A DNA stretch of 53,655 nt from Porticoccus sp041581635 (lineage in GTDB: Bacteria; Pseudomonadota; Gammaproteobacteria; Pseudomonadales; Porticoccaceae). The stretch lies in NCBI GenBank assembly GCA_041581635.1, contig JBFICW010000018.1:1-53655 (forward strand), read 5' to 3'. Position 1 is the first letter of the stretch, and each line of letters opens with the position of its first letter. A program made the translations under genes and the position numbers. Positions 42,305 to 50,523 of the stretch are shown piece by piece. The notes below the pieces were generated by a model, which was given only the letters and a program-made list of their open reading frames with translations, searched no databases and was not told the DNA's origin.

Positions 42305-42848
42305 GTGCTCTGTTGAAGAATTAAATGCAAATGAAGTAATCAGGATGTTTAATCGATTGTTTGCCGATCGTTTTAATACCCGGTTAGAGGGTGGTGGCGA
42401 AGAGCCTATTTACCTGCCAGTGGATGAGACCTGTGATGTCAATCGGCTAATTTTTCGCAGTGATTATGTGTCTAGTGCACTTCATGAAATTGCCCACTGG
42501 TGTATTGCTGGTGAGCAGCGTAGACAGCTGGTAGATTTTGGTTATTGGTATCATGCGGATGGACGCACTGAAGTGCAGCAGCGAACGTTTGAAACCGTTG
42601 AGATTAAGCCTCAGGCTTTGGAGTGGATTTTCTCGGTAGCTGCAGGGCATTCCTTTAATATTAGTGCAGATAATCTGTCGGCTGATATTGGTGCCAGTAC
42701 AGCATTTGTAAAGCAGGTTGTTCATCAGGCCTGTAGTTGGTGTTCTTCGCCCATGCCTGCGCGAGCAGCGGCATTTACCAGTGCGCTCGCAGAAGTGTTT
42801 GGCACAGAACCGTTGAATTCTTTTCATTATCGAATAGTCATCGACTGA
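42291..42848 (+). CDS. epmC: Elongation factor P hydroxylase
   Basis: 185 residues from ATG 42291, inside the end of the GGCT gene, with GGAGG upstream. Hydroxylates the beta-lysyl-lysine of EF-P. The metal motif H-E-I-A-H-W is at 65-70, followed by C-I-A-G-E-Q-R-R and L-V-D-F-G-Y-W-Y as in E. coli YfcM; also F-E-T-V-E-I-K-P-Q-A-L-E-W. Upstream and downstream overlaps make a tight three-gene unit. The efp, epmA and epmB genes are not in the window but would be expected elsewhere. Confidence 0.95.
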   Translation: MLSGRCSVEELNANEVIRMFNRLFADRFNTRLEGGGEEPIYLPVDETCDVNRLIFRSDYVSSALHEIAHWCIAGEQRRQLVDFGYWYHADGRTEVQQRTFETVEIKPQALEWIFSVAAGHSFNISADNLSADIGASTAFVKQVVHQACSWCSSPMPARAAAFTSALAEVFGTEPLNSFHYRIVID

Positions 42849-43741
42849 TGTCGCATCCATTGTTTTTGATTGATGCATCCATTTATATTTTTCGTCATTA
42901 TTTTTCATGGCCAGAAAAATGGCACAGCCAGGAAGGGTTTCCCACACAGGCGGTATATGGATATTTGAGTTTTTTGTTGACCCTGATAGAGAAGCAATCT
43001 CCGAGTTATATTGCCGCGGCATTTGATCAAAGTCTGGGTAGTTGTTTTCGTAACCGAATTTATCCCGATTATAAGGCTAACCGGCTTTTTCCTGATGAAG
43101 CATTGGCGTTTCAGTTAAATGCTTGTCATGAGGTGACTTGTCTGATGGGTATTGCCGGACTTGCCAGTCAAACACACGAAGCCGATGATATTATCGGTAC
43201 GCTGGCCAGGCTGGGGCGCGAGGTTGGTCATCAGATTATTGTGTTGAGTGGCGATAAAGATTTGACTCAATTAATTGGCTCTGATGATTTAATTTGGGAT
43301 TTTGGCAAGTCGGAACCCCTAGGTCAAAAAGAGATTATGGACAGGATGGGTGTTTGGCCTGAGCAGGTGGCGGACTACTTGGCACTGGTCGGTGACAGTA
43401 GTGATAATATTCCCGGCGTACCCGGTATTGGACCCAAAACAGCTTGTGCTTTACTCAAGCACTTTGGCAGCCTGGATTTGCTGTTGCAGGCCGGTGATCA
43501 GATTAAGGCGGTTCCAGTACGTGGAGCTAAACAACTGCCTGCAAAAATTGAGACCTATCGAGAACAGATTCTTATCGCGAAAAGGCTCACGGAGATTGTC
43601 GGTGATGCTGTGCTGGATGAGCCGGTACTCGATCGGCGGCCTATTGAGCTGGATGCATTGGACGATTTCTGTCAGCGTATGGGGCTGGGTGGTAGCCCAG
43701 TGAGCAGAGCTGAGAAATTGACAGCTATAGGAAGAGATTGA
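42848..43741 (+). CDS. 5'-3' exonuclease / flap endonuclease (Xni- or PolA-N-like)
   Basis: 297 residues from ATG 42848, sharing TGATG with the epmC stop. FEN-type nuclease: F-L-I-D-A-S at the start, A-A-F-D-Q-S near residue 56, H-E-A-D-D-I-I-G near 113, S-G-D-K-D-L-T-Q-L near 137 and V-G-D-S-S-D-N-I-P-G-V-P-G-I-G-P-K-T-A near 185, which is the helix-hairpin-helix. Carboxylates for both metal sites appear present, as in the PolA 5'-nuclease, although E. coli Xni is a reduced relative. It would remove primers or flaps. Confidence 0.93.
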   Translation: MSHPLFLIDASIYIFRHYFSWPEKWHSQEGFPTQAVYGYLSFLLTLIEKQSPSYIAAAFDQSLGSCFRNRIYPDYKANRLFPDEALAFQLNACHEVTCLMGIAGLASQTHEADDIIGTLARLGREVGHQIIVLSGDKDLTQLIGSDDLIWDFGKSEPLGQKEIMDRMGVWPEQVADYLALVGDSSDNIPGVPGIGPKTACALLKHFGSLDLLLQAGDQIKAVPVRGAKQLPAKIETYREQILIAKRLTEIVGDAVLDEPVLDRRPIELDALDDFCQRMGLGGSPVSRAEKLTAIGRD

Positions 43742-43793
43742 TCCTTTGGCCATATAGATAGATAAAGTCCTAAGCGCTAGGTAGCAGAAAAAT

Positions 43794-44879
43794 ATGAAAA
43801 TAGTTGCCGATGAAAACATGCCGTTAGTGAAGGAGTTGTTTTCCCCCTTCGGTGAGGTGTTGACGTTTGCTGGTCGCGAGCTGACTGCAGAACACGTCTG
43901 GGATGCGGATGTGTTGCTTGTTCGCTCTGTGACGCTAGTAAATGCTGGATTGCTGGAGGGTAGTCGGGTTAGGTTCGTGGGTTCTGCGACGATTGGTGTT
44001 GATCACGTGGACCAGCACTTCTTGGAGCAACGGGGTATTAGTTTTTCTAATGCGCCTGGTTGTAATGCCAACGCGGTTGTTCAATATGTACTTTCGGTGC
44101 TGTTTAGCGTGCGCCCACAATGGATGGAGCAAGTTGTCGGCATTGTTGGATGTGGAAATGTAGGTGGAAGACTCTATAGAACGCTGAAAGCACTTGGGGT
44201 GGACTGTCGTTGTTATGATCCCTTCTTAACTCCTGAGGTTATTCCTGATCTAGCATCATTTGAGCAGGTTCTTAAATCCGATGTACTGTGTCTGCATACC
44301 CCGTTGTCTACTGGGGGTGAGTACCCCACTTACCACCTTTTTGATGAGGCCATTCTCTCTCAACTTTCATCCGGAGCCTTGCTGATTAATGCCGGTCGAG
44401 GTGCTGTGGTGGACAATACAGCGTTGCTTCGTTTATTGCCGGAGAAATCCTGGCAAGTAGTATTGGATGTATGGGAGCAAGAGCCTGATATTTCCTTGTC
44501 GTTACTTGAGCAGGTGAATATCGGCACGCCACATATTGCGGGTTATAGCTATGATGGCAAGATCAATGGTACCAAAATGGTAAGAGATGCTTTTTGTCGT
44601 TGGTTGGGGACGGATATTCCCGAGCCACCGGTGGTGCTGGAACCAGCTGTTGAGTTAGAAGTTACCACGTTGGCCCAGGCGGTTTTGGCAACTTATGATG
44701 TGATGGAGGAGGATGCACGAATGCGGGCGGCATTGGCAGCAAAAAACGTCTCCACCTCCAAGGTGTTTGATCAGTTGCGAAAAACCTGTCCCCGGCGGCT
44801 AGAATTCATGCATTATCAAGCGGCAAAGTGTGTCCCCAAGTCTCTGCACCAGCAAATGTCCGTACTGGGGTTTGAGTAG
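43794..44879 (+). CDS. pdxB: Erythronate-4-phosphate dehydrogenase
   Basis: 361 residues (E. coli 378). Second step of deoxyxylulose-5-phosphate-dependent pyridoxal phosphate synthesis. It begins M-K-I-V-A-D-E-N-M-P as PdxB does. The NAD motif is V-G-C-G-N-V-G-G-R near residue 120; N-A-G-R-G-A-V-V-D (Arg), L-D-V-W-E-Q-E-P (Glu) and G-T-P-H-I-A-G-Y-S (His) give the catalytic set. The C-terminal dimerisation domain specific to PdxB is present. In E. coli pdxB, mnmC and epmC are also near one another. Confidence 0.97.
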   Translation: MKIVADENMPLVKELFSPFGEVLTFAGRELTAEHVWDADVLLVRSVTLVNAGLLEGSRVRFVGSATIGVDHVDQHFLEQRGISFSNAPGCNANAVVQYVLSVLFSVRPQWMEQVVGIVGCGNVGGRLYRTLKALGVDCRCYDPFLTPEVIPDLASFEQVLKSDVLCLHTPLSTGGEYPTYHLFDEAILSQLSSGALLINAGRGAVVDNTALLRLLPEKSWQVVLDVWEQEPDISLSLLEQVNIGTPHIAGYSYDGKINGTKMVRDAFCRWLGTDIPEPPVVLEPAVELEVTTLAQAVLATYDVMEEDARMRAALAAKNVSTSKVFDQLRKTCPRRLEFMHYQAAKCVPKSLHQQMSVLGFE

Positions 44880-44929
44880 AACCGTTATATCAATGACACT
44901 ATTAGCTTGATGCTTACTATGATGGGAGC

Positions 44930-45124
44930 CTATTCTGGTGAGGCAGGTTTACCCTCGTTGTTATTCTCATCGTTTTCTTCGGGCTCGGAGCAGGCATCCT
45001 GAACCATATCTTCAGTAATGGGAATTTCGTTACCTTCTTCATCTATCAAGGCTGCGCCATGGAAATCCGGGTCATGGTCTTTCTTGTTGTCGTTTGTTTG
45101 TTTGTTGTTCATATCTGTGTTCAT
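44930..45124 (-). CDS. PA1571-family small protein
   Basis: 64 residues from ATG 45124; a longer frame running under the next gene is rejected. It is acidic and Asn-rich, with core H-G-A-A-L-I-D-E-E-G-N-E-I-P-I-T-E-D-M-V that matches the short PA1571-type proteins of pseudomonads (recognition). No ribosome site of note. Function unknown. Confidence 0.7.
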   Translation of the reverse strand: MNTDMNNKQTNDNKKDHDPDFHGAALIDEEGNEIPITEDMVQDACSEPEENDENNNEGKPASPE

Positions 45125-45257
45125 TGTTATTTCGTTAACTAATTTTACGGCGAAAGATGAACATACCATGATTGATTGTGTGGGCAAAACTCTGTGATGA
45201 AATAGTGGGGTACAATCGACCAGCAGCACATTTCTAGCGACAGTTGTGGAGTAAGTA

Positions 45258-46382
45258 GTGTTTAGGTTGGGTTTTATTGTTAATCCGTTGGCCGGTATTG
45301 GCGGCGCTGTGGCTCTGAAGGGTAGCGATGGCGCGGAGGTTGTTGCCGAGGCGCTATTGAAAGGTGCTGAGTTGCGAGCGCCAAAAAGGGCGTTAAGGGC
45401 CATTCAGATTGTAGCTGACAGAATTCCGGCAGAGGATGTGTCGTTCGTAACTTTTCCTGGGCCGATGGGGGAAGATGTTGTTAGGCAATGTGGTTTTGAC
45501 CCACGGGTTGTCGGGGATGTTGATGTAAAGGCGACGACACCAGAAGACACAGAGCATGCAGCGAAAATGATGTCAGAAATGGATTTGGATATTATTCTGT
45601 TTGTTGGTGGAGATGGCACCGCACGAAATATCTGTAACGCCATACCAGAAGGGCAGCCAGTTCTAGGTATCCCCTCTGGTGTAAAAATGCATTCGGGTGT
45701 CTATGCCATCACGCCTGAAGCGGCTGGGGAGTTGGTTTGTCGTTTGGTGCGAGGCGAGCTTGTCGATATTCGCCAGCAGGAAGTTAGAGATATCGATGAA
45801 GAGGCTTTTCGTCAGGGAAGGGTTCGTGCTCGCTACTATGGTGATTTACTGGTGCCCGAAGAAGGACAGTTTATGCAGCACGTGAAGTCGGGAGGGCGTG
45901 AGATTGAAGCGCTTGTTCTCCAGGATATAGCTGCGACGCTAATCGAGGATATGGAGGATGACTGCCTTTATATCGTCGGTCCAGGTTCAACTACTCGAGG
46001 ATTGATGGATGAGCTGGGGCTGGACAATACACTGTTGGGTGTAGACCTTATTAAAAACAATCAACTGTTGGCATCGGATGTTACTGAGGCTGATATTGAG
46101 CAGGTTATTGCAGAGACGGATGGTTGTGTGAAAATTATTATTACCCCAATTGGCGGTCAGGGGCATTTGTTGGGTCGAGGTAATCAGCAGCTAACCCCAT
46201 CGATTATCAGGCAGGTGGGGCGTGAGAACCTAATTGTCATTGCAACTAAGACAAAAATCACCGAGCTTAATGGCAGGCCACTATTGGTAGACAGCAACGA
46301 CCCCGCGCTAGACAAAATTTTGGCGGGGTACATACCGGTGACCACAGGTTACCGGGATCGAATCCTTTACCCTCTCAGTTAG
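45258..46382 (+). CDS. ATP-NAD kinase family protein
   Basis: 374 residues from GTG 45258 (GGAG upstream). N-P-L-A-G-I-G-G near residue 10 and F-V-G-G-D-G-T-A-R-N near residue 115 are NAD-kinase/diacylglycerol-kinase-like nucleotide motifs; G-P-G-S-T-T-R-G near residue 240 is conserved in this COG3199-type family. The ordinary NAD kinase is about 295 residues and lacks the C-terminal extension seen here, so this is likely a second, distinct member whose substrate is not settled. Its stop overlaps alaA by four bases, tail to tail. Confidence 0.88.
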   Translation: MFRLGFIVNPLAGIGGAVALKGSDGAEVVAEALLKGAELRAPKRALRAIQIVADRIPAEDVSFVTFPGPMGEDVVRQCGFDPRVVGDVDVKATTPEDTEHAAKMMSEMDLDIILFVGGDGTARNICNAIPEGQPVLGIPSGVKMHSGVYAITPEAAGELVCRLVRGELVDIRQQEVRDIDEEAFRQGRVRARYYGDLLVPEEGQFMQHVKSGGREIEALVLQDIAATLIEDMEDDCLYIVGPGSTTRGLMDELGLDNTLLGVDLIKNNQLLASDVTEADIEQVIAETDGCVKIIITPIGGQGHLLGRGNQQLTPSIIRQVGRENLIVIATKTKITELNGRPLLVDSNDPALDKILAGYIPVTTGYRDRILYPLS

Positions 46383-47635
46383 AGAGCGACTTGAGAGAGC
46401 TTAGGTTTCTTTTTTGTATGATCATTGCGGTATTTTTCAAGGAAGTTCGCAAGTCTGCCAATAGCCTCTTCGAGATCGTCCTCACGAGGGAGAAAAACAA
46501 TACGAAAATGATCCGGATTGGGCCAATTAAATGCGGTGCCTTGCACCAGCAGAATTTTTTCTTCTAACAATAAATCCAGTACTAGTTGCTCGTCATCCTC
46601 AATGGGATAAATTTCCGGATCAAGTCTTGGAAACAGATACATAGCTGCTTTGGGTTTGACACAGCTGACACCAGGAATTTGAGTCAATAGTGCCCACGCC
46701 TTGTCCCGCTGCTGCAACAACCGGCCCTCAGGACCCACCAAATCCTGAATACTTTGGTAGCCACCTAAAGCAGTTTGAATGGCGAACATGGCCGGAACAT
46801 TAGCGCATAGACGCATAGATGCCAGCATCTCGATACCCTGAATATAACTACGCGCACGATGTTTAGAGCCGCTGACAATCATCCAGCCCGAACGAAAACC
46901 TGCGAGTCGGTAGGTTTTTGATAGGCCATTTAGCGTGATGCACAGTACATCGGTAGCGATCGAGCCCAAGGGAATGTGTTCTGCATCATCGTATAGGATG
47001 CGATCATAAATCTCGTCGGCATAAATTATCAGGTCGTGTTTTCTGGCCAGCTCAACAATCTGTTGCAGAACCTCTTCGCCGTATACGGCCCCTGTTGGAT
47101 TGTTGGGGTTGATGACAACGATTCCGCGGGTGTTCGGGGTTATTTTTCTGGCGATGTCATTAATATCAGGTTGCCAATCTTGGGCCTCATCACATAGGTA
47201 ATGAACAGCGCTGCCCCCGGCGAGTGTGACAGAGGCCGTCCATAGTGGATAGTCGGGCGCCGGAACCAGAATTTCATCGCCGTTATTGAGCAATGCTTGC
47301 ATGGCCATCACAATCAGTTCGCTGACGCCATTGCCAAGAAAGATGTCATCAATTTCAACATCTGGTATTCCCTGGATCTGACAGCGCTGCATCACCGCTT
47401 TACGGGCACTGTATATACCTTTGGCATGGCAGTACCCCTGGGCTTCTGCCAGGTTATGAATGACATCGTGGATAATTTCATCTGGAGCTTCCAGGCCAAA
47501 AGAGGCGGGATTGCCGATATTCAATTTCAGAATACGGTGGCCTTCCTCTTCAAGACGGTTGGCATGATCCAGAACGGGGCCACGGATGTCGTAGCAGACG
47601 TTATCCAGTTTGTTTGATTTTTTAATGTGTGGCAT
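46379..47635 (-). CDS. alaA: Pyridoxal-phosphate aminotransferase AlaA
   Basis: 418 residues from ATG 47635 (a TTG at 47644 is possible). Glutamate-pyruvate transaminase, a main source of alanine in E. coli. Fold type I: Y-D-I-R-G-P near residue 15, N-P-N-N-P-T-G-A-V near 180, Y-A-D-E-I-Y-D near 210 and the PLP lysine in N-G-L-S-K-T-Y-R-L-A-G near 240; Arg in R-I-V-F-L-P-R binds the carboxylate. Alanine dehydrogenase (ald) lies 30 kb away; the two could oppose each other in alanine balance. Confidence 0.95.
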   Translation of the reverse strand: MPHIKKSNKLDNVCYDIRGPVLDHANRLEEEGHRILKLNIGNPASFGLEAPDEIIHDVIHNLAEAQGYCHAKGIYSARKAVMQRCQIQGIPDVEIDDIFLGNGVSELIVMAMQALLNNGDEILVPAPDYPLWTASVTLAGGSAVHYLCDEAQDWQPDINDIARKITPNTRGIVVINPNNPTGAVYGEEVLQQIVELARKHDLIIYADEIYDRILYDDAEHIPLGSIATDVLCITLNGLSKTYRLAGFRSGWMIVSGSKHRARSYIQGIEMLASMRLCANVPAMFAIQTALGGYQSIQDLVGPEGRLLQQRDKAWALLTQIPGVSCVKPKAAMYLFPRLDPEIYPIEDDEQLVLDLLLEEKILLVQGTAFNWPNPDHFRIVFLPREDDLEEAIGRLANFLEKYRNDHTKKKPKLSQVAL

Positions 47636-47724
47636 AAATGGCAATAGTCTATTGTTAAGCAGTTACAAGAGAACCATTGTATATCAAATCCATGTTATAA
47701 CTAAGAGAAGCAGAGATTGTTGAT

Positions 47725-48117
47725 ATGACTTTAGAGAAGGAAGGGACTGACGAATATTGGCGCGAAAGGCTTACCGATGAAGAGTTTAGAGTTTGTCGCC
47801 AGAAGGGAACAGAGCCGGCATTCACCGGAAAATACTACAATGAGAAGACTCCCGGCGTTTATTTATGTCGTTGTTGTGGTGAACCACTGTTTCATTCAGA
47901 CAGTAAATATGACTCTGGCTCGGGTTGGCCTAGTTTTTACCAGCCTATAAACAGTGGTGCCGTTATTGAGCATGCTGATAGTAGCCATGGCATGAAACGG
48001 GTAGAAACTGTTTGTGCTAAGTGTGGTTCGCATCTGGGGCATGTGTTCCCGGATGGCCCAGAGCCCACAGGTCTGAGGTATTGCACAAACTCCATTTCTC
48101 TAAAACATGAGAAGTAA
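47725..48117 (+). CDS. msrB: Peptide methionine-(R)-S-oxide reductase
   Basis: 130 residues. Reduces R-methionine sulfoxide in proteins. Zinc Cys pairs: C48/C51 (L-C-R-C-C-G) and C97/C100 (C-A-K-C-G). The catalytic Cys120 is in R-Y-C-T-N-S. G-S-G-W-P-S-F-Y near residue 66 and H-L-G-H-V-F-P-D near 103 are standard. Divergent from alaA, an arrangement I recall from pseudomonads. Confidence 0.97.
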   Translation: MTLEKEGTDEYWRERLTDEEFRVCRQKGTEPAFTGKYYNEKTPGVYLCRCCGEPLFHSDSKYDSGSGWPSFYQPINSGAVIEHADSSHGMKRVETVCAKCGSHLGHVFPDGPEPTGLRYCTNSISLKHEK

Positions 48118-48251
48118 CGGGGCAAATTAGGGATATATTTCCCTTATTTAAGGGTCCTCGATTATCCTTTAACTCATTGAATTGTTGAGGCTTTTGTTTT
48201 ATTAAGTTATGGCCGGGTAAAATTTCTTAGAGGATAATTTAAAGAGTAGGG

Positions 48252-48287
48252 TTGACAGCATAGGGTCCTCTTCTTAGAATGCGCGCC
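48252..48287 (+). promoter_or_regulatory. Sigma-70 promoter of the tRNA-Glu/tRNA-Gly operon
   Basis: TTGACA (48252-48257), exactly 17 bases, TAGAAT (48275-48280), then the GC-rich discriminator GCGCGCC, as expected for a stringently controlled tRNA promoter. The first tRNA starts at 48309. Confidence 0.88.
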
Positions 48288-48308
48288 TCTCTTGAAGAGA
48301 ACAGTTTT

Positions 48309-48384
48309 GTCCCGTTCGTCTAGAGGCCTAGGACACCGCCCTTTCACGGCGGTAACAGGGGTTCGACTCCCCTACGGGACGCCA
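48309..48384 (+). tRNA. tRNA-Glu (anticodon TTC)
   Basis: 76 bases with encoded CCA. Acceptor GTCCCGT pairs with ACGGGAC; anticodon stem CCGCC/GGCGG around CTTTCAC gives TTC; T-arm GGGTTCGACTCCC. The U34 would be modified to mnm5s2U, the pathway served by MnmC. Confidence 0.97.
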
Positions 48385-48414
48385 TTTTTGCTTTCTTTAC
48401 CCTGTAAAGACAGC

Positions 48415-48490
48415 GCGGGAATAGCTCAGTTGGTAGAGCGCAACCTTGCCAAGGTTGAGGTCGCCGGTTCGAACCCGGTTTCCCGCTCCA
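48415..48490 (+). tRNA. tRNA-Gly (anticodon GCC)
   Basis: 76 bases with encoded CCA. Acceptor GCGGGAA pairs with TTCCCGC; anticodon stem AACCT/AGGTT around TGCCA gives GCC; T-arm CGGTTCGAACCCG. Thirty bases after tRNA-Glu, one transcript. Confidence 0.97.
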
Positions 48491-48494
48491 AATA

Positions 48495-48529
48495 AAAGCG
48501 CAGAGTTTTAAGCTCTGCGCTTTTTTTGT
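48495..48529 (+). terminator. Rho-independent terminator of the tRNA operon
   Basis: AAAAGCGCAGAG and CTCTGCGCTTTT pair perfectly around a short loop, and T7 is on the right flank. Confidence 0.93.
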
Positions 48530-48719
48530 TTAATCTCCCCGTGATTCTCTAAAGTGCTTTAAACTACCCATTCAGATATTTTTGCAATTATTTTGCATGG
48601 TTTCAGTGTTGGATCTTCAGCGTAGTATGTGTGCTCGATTAAGTTAGTTCTTCTAGTTATCAGCACGATCTTCTGGAACTCGGAAACAAAGTACATAAAA
48701 AATTCATTATTGAGATGTT

Positions 48720-49706
48720 ATGACGTCAGCATTATCTATACATAATCTACACAAAGTATACGACAGCGGTTTTGAAGCGTTAAAAGGTGTTGATCTTGAG
48801 GTGCAGCCAGGAGATTTTTTTGCTCTGCTTGGCCCCAATGGGGCCGGTAAGTCTACAACGATTGGTGTCATTTGCTCGTTGGTTAAGAAAACCAGTGGTG
48901 AGGTCAGTATTTTTGGGACAAATATAGATCAGAATTTTTCCCTGGCTAAACAAGATATTGGGGTAGTGCCTCAAGAATTTAATTTTAATCAGTTTGAAAA
49001 AGTGTTTGATATTGTCAAAACGCAGGCAGGTTATTTTGGCTTGCCTATAAAGCTGGCTGAGCAGAGAGCAGAGAAATACCTTAAACAGTTAGGTTTGTGG
49101 GATAAGCGTAATCAGCCATCAAGAAGTTTGTCGGGGGGAATGAAGCGTCGATTGATGATAGCGCGTGCGTTGGTGCATGAGCCGAAGTTATTGATTTTGG
49201 ATGAACCTACAGCAGGCGTAGATATTGAGCTGCGCCGCTCTATGTGGCTTTTTTTAAAGGAGATTAACGCCAAGGGTGTCACCATTATTCTTACCACTCA
49301 CTATCTGGAAGAAGCCGAGAGCCTGTGTCGGAATGTGGCCATTATAGACAGGGGTAGAATTGTCCAGAATACCTCGACCAAGGAGCTGTTAAGACAGTTA
49401 ACTAAAGAGGTGTTTATTTTGGATACACAGGAGGAATTAACAGCACTTCCCCCCATCGGCGACTACCAGGGGCAATTGATCGACAGTCATACCCTTGAGG
49501 TGATAGTAGAAAAACATCAGTCACTGAACCCACTTTTTACTAGTTTAAGCGAGAGCGGCATTCAAGTTGTCAGCATGCGTAATAAAGCTAATAGACTCGA
49601 GGAGCTATTTGTTTCGTTAGTGGAATCACACGATGTCCACGGTAAGGATGGTGACGATAGGGGCCAACTGGATGGCGGTGAAACTATTGAGGTGGCTACG
49701 TCATGA
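48720..49706 (+). CDS. yadG: ABC transporter ATP-binding protein YadG
   Basis: 328 residues (E. coli YadG 308). Walker A G-P-N-G-A-G-K-S-T near residue 39, signature L-S-G-G-M-K-R-R near residue 139, Walker B L-L-I-L-D-E-P-T-A-G-V near 157. The C-terminal 100 residues form the extra domain of exporter-type ABC-2 ATPases. It ends with the four-base overlap ATGA to yadH. The exported substrate is unknown. Confidence 0.94.
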   Translation: MTSALSIHNLHKVYDSGFEALKGVDLEVQPGDFFALLGPNGAGKSTTIGVICSLVKKTSGEVSIFGTNIDQNFSLAKQDIGVVPQEFNFNQFEKVFDIVKTQAGYFGLPIKLAEQRAEKYLKQLGLWDKRNQPSRSLSGGMKRRLMIARALVHEPKLLILDEPTAGVDIELRRSMWLFLKEINAKGVTIILTTHYLEEAESLCRNVAIIDRGRIVQNTSTKELLRQLTKEVFILDTQEELTALPPIGDYQGQLIDSHTLEVIVEKHQSLNPLFTSLSESGIQVVSMRNKANRLEELFVSLVESHDVHGKDGDDRGQLDGGETIEVATS

Positions 49707-50476
49707 ATTCAAGAGAGCAGTGGGTAGCGTTTAGCACGATCGTCATAAAAGAAGTTCGACGGTTTACCCGGATTTGGCTGCAGACCTTACTGCCGCCTGC
49801 AATAACTATCGTCCTCTACTTCGTTATCTTTGGTACATTGATTGGCCCGCGAATTGGTCAAATGTCTGGCTTTAGCTACATTCAATTTGTAGTGCCGGGG
49901 TTAATCATGATGTCGGTAATTACAAATTCTTACTCCAATGTTGTGTCGTCTTTTTATGGCACAAAATTTCAGCGAAGCGTGGAAGAGTTACTAGTGTCAC
50001 CCGTTCCCAACTATATAATTTTGTTAGGTTACGTCATTGGTGGGGTCTCTCGAGGATTGATGGTTGGCTTGATCGTGACATTGTTGTCGCTATTTTTTAC
50101 AGAGCTGCAGGTAAGTAGCATTCCCGTCACCGTAGGTATCGTTTTTTTAACGGCGGTGTTATTTTCTCTGGCGGGGTTTATCAATGCCGTGTTTGCCAAC
50201 AGCTTTGATGATATTTCTATTATCCCGACATTTGTTCTGACCCCGCTGACCTATTTAGGTGGTGTGTTTTATTCTATCAATATGTTGCCCGAGTTTTGGC
50301 AGGGCGTATCACAATTGAATCCTATTCTGTATATGGTTAATGCATTTCGCTATGGATTGCTCGGGGTTACCGATATTAACGTCCTCTGGGCTTTCGCCAT
50401 GGTGATCAGTTTCTGTGTGGTGCTGTTTGTGTATTCTCTGTACCTGCTCGATCATGGGAAAAAACTGCGTAGCTAA
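49703..50476 (+). CDS. yadH: ABC-2 type transporter permease YadH
   Basis: 257 residues, six membrane segments. F-G-T-L-I-G-P-R-I-G near residue 48, R-S-V-E-E-L-L-V-S-P-V-P near 92 and L-T-P-L-T-Y-L-G-G-V-F-Y near 178 (ABC-2 signature). Partner of YadG. A queF gene follows, as I recall it also does in some Pseudomonas genomes. Confidence 0.95.
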   Translation: MNSREQWVAFSTIVIKEVRRFTRIWLQTLLPPAITIVLYFVIFGTLIGPRIGQMSGFSYIQFVVPGLIMMSVITNSYSNVVSSFYGTKFQRSVEELLVSPVPNYIILLGYVIGGVSRGLMVGLIVTLLSLFFTELQVSSIPVTVGIVFLTAVLFSLAGFINAVFANSFDDISIIPTFVLTPLTYLGGVFYSINMLPEFWQGVSQLNPILYMVNAFRYGLLGVTDINVLWAFAMVISFCVVLFVYSLYLLDHGKKLRS

Positions 50477-50523
50477 TATTGTGAGTGAAGATAGCCAATG
50501 AAGATGACGAAAGGAGATTGCTG

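Noticed and set aside
42447..43022. 191-codon open frame opposite epmC and the exonuclease gene
   Set aside because: It spans two overlapping genes with clear catalytic motifs; no ribosome site or family resemblance.
44930..45403. 157-residue version of the PA1571-family gene
   Set aside because: The upstream two thirds lie opposite the NAD-kinase-like gene and look non-coding; the 64-residue form matches the family length.
48292..48495. 67-codon open frame on the + strand
   Set aside because: It covers tRNA-Glu and tRNA-Gly; not coding.
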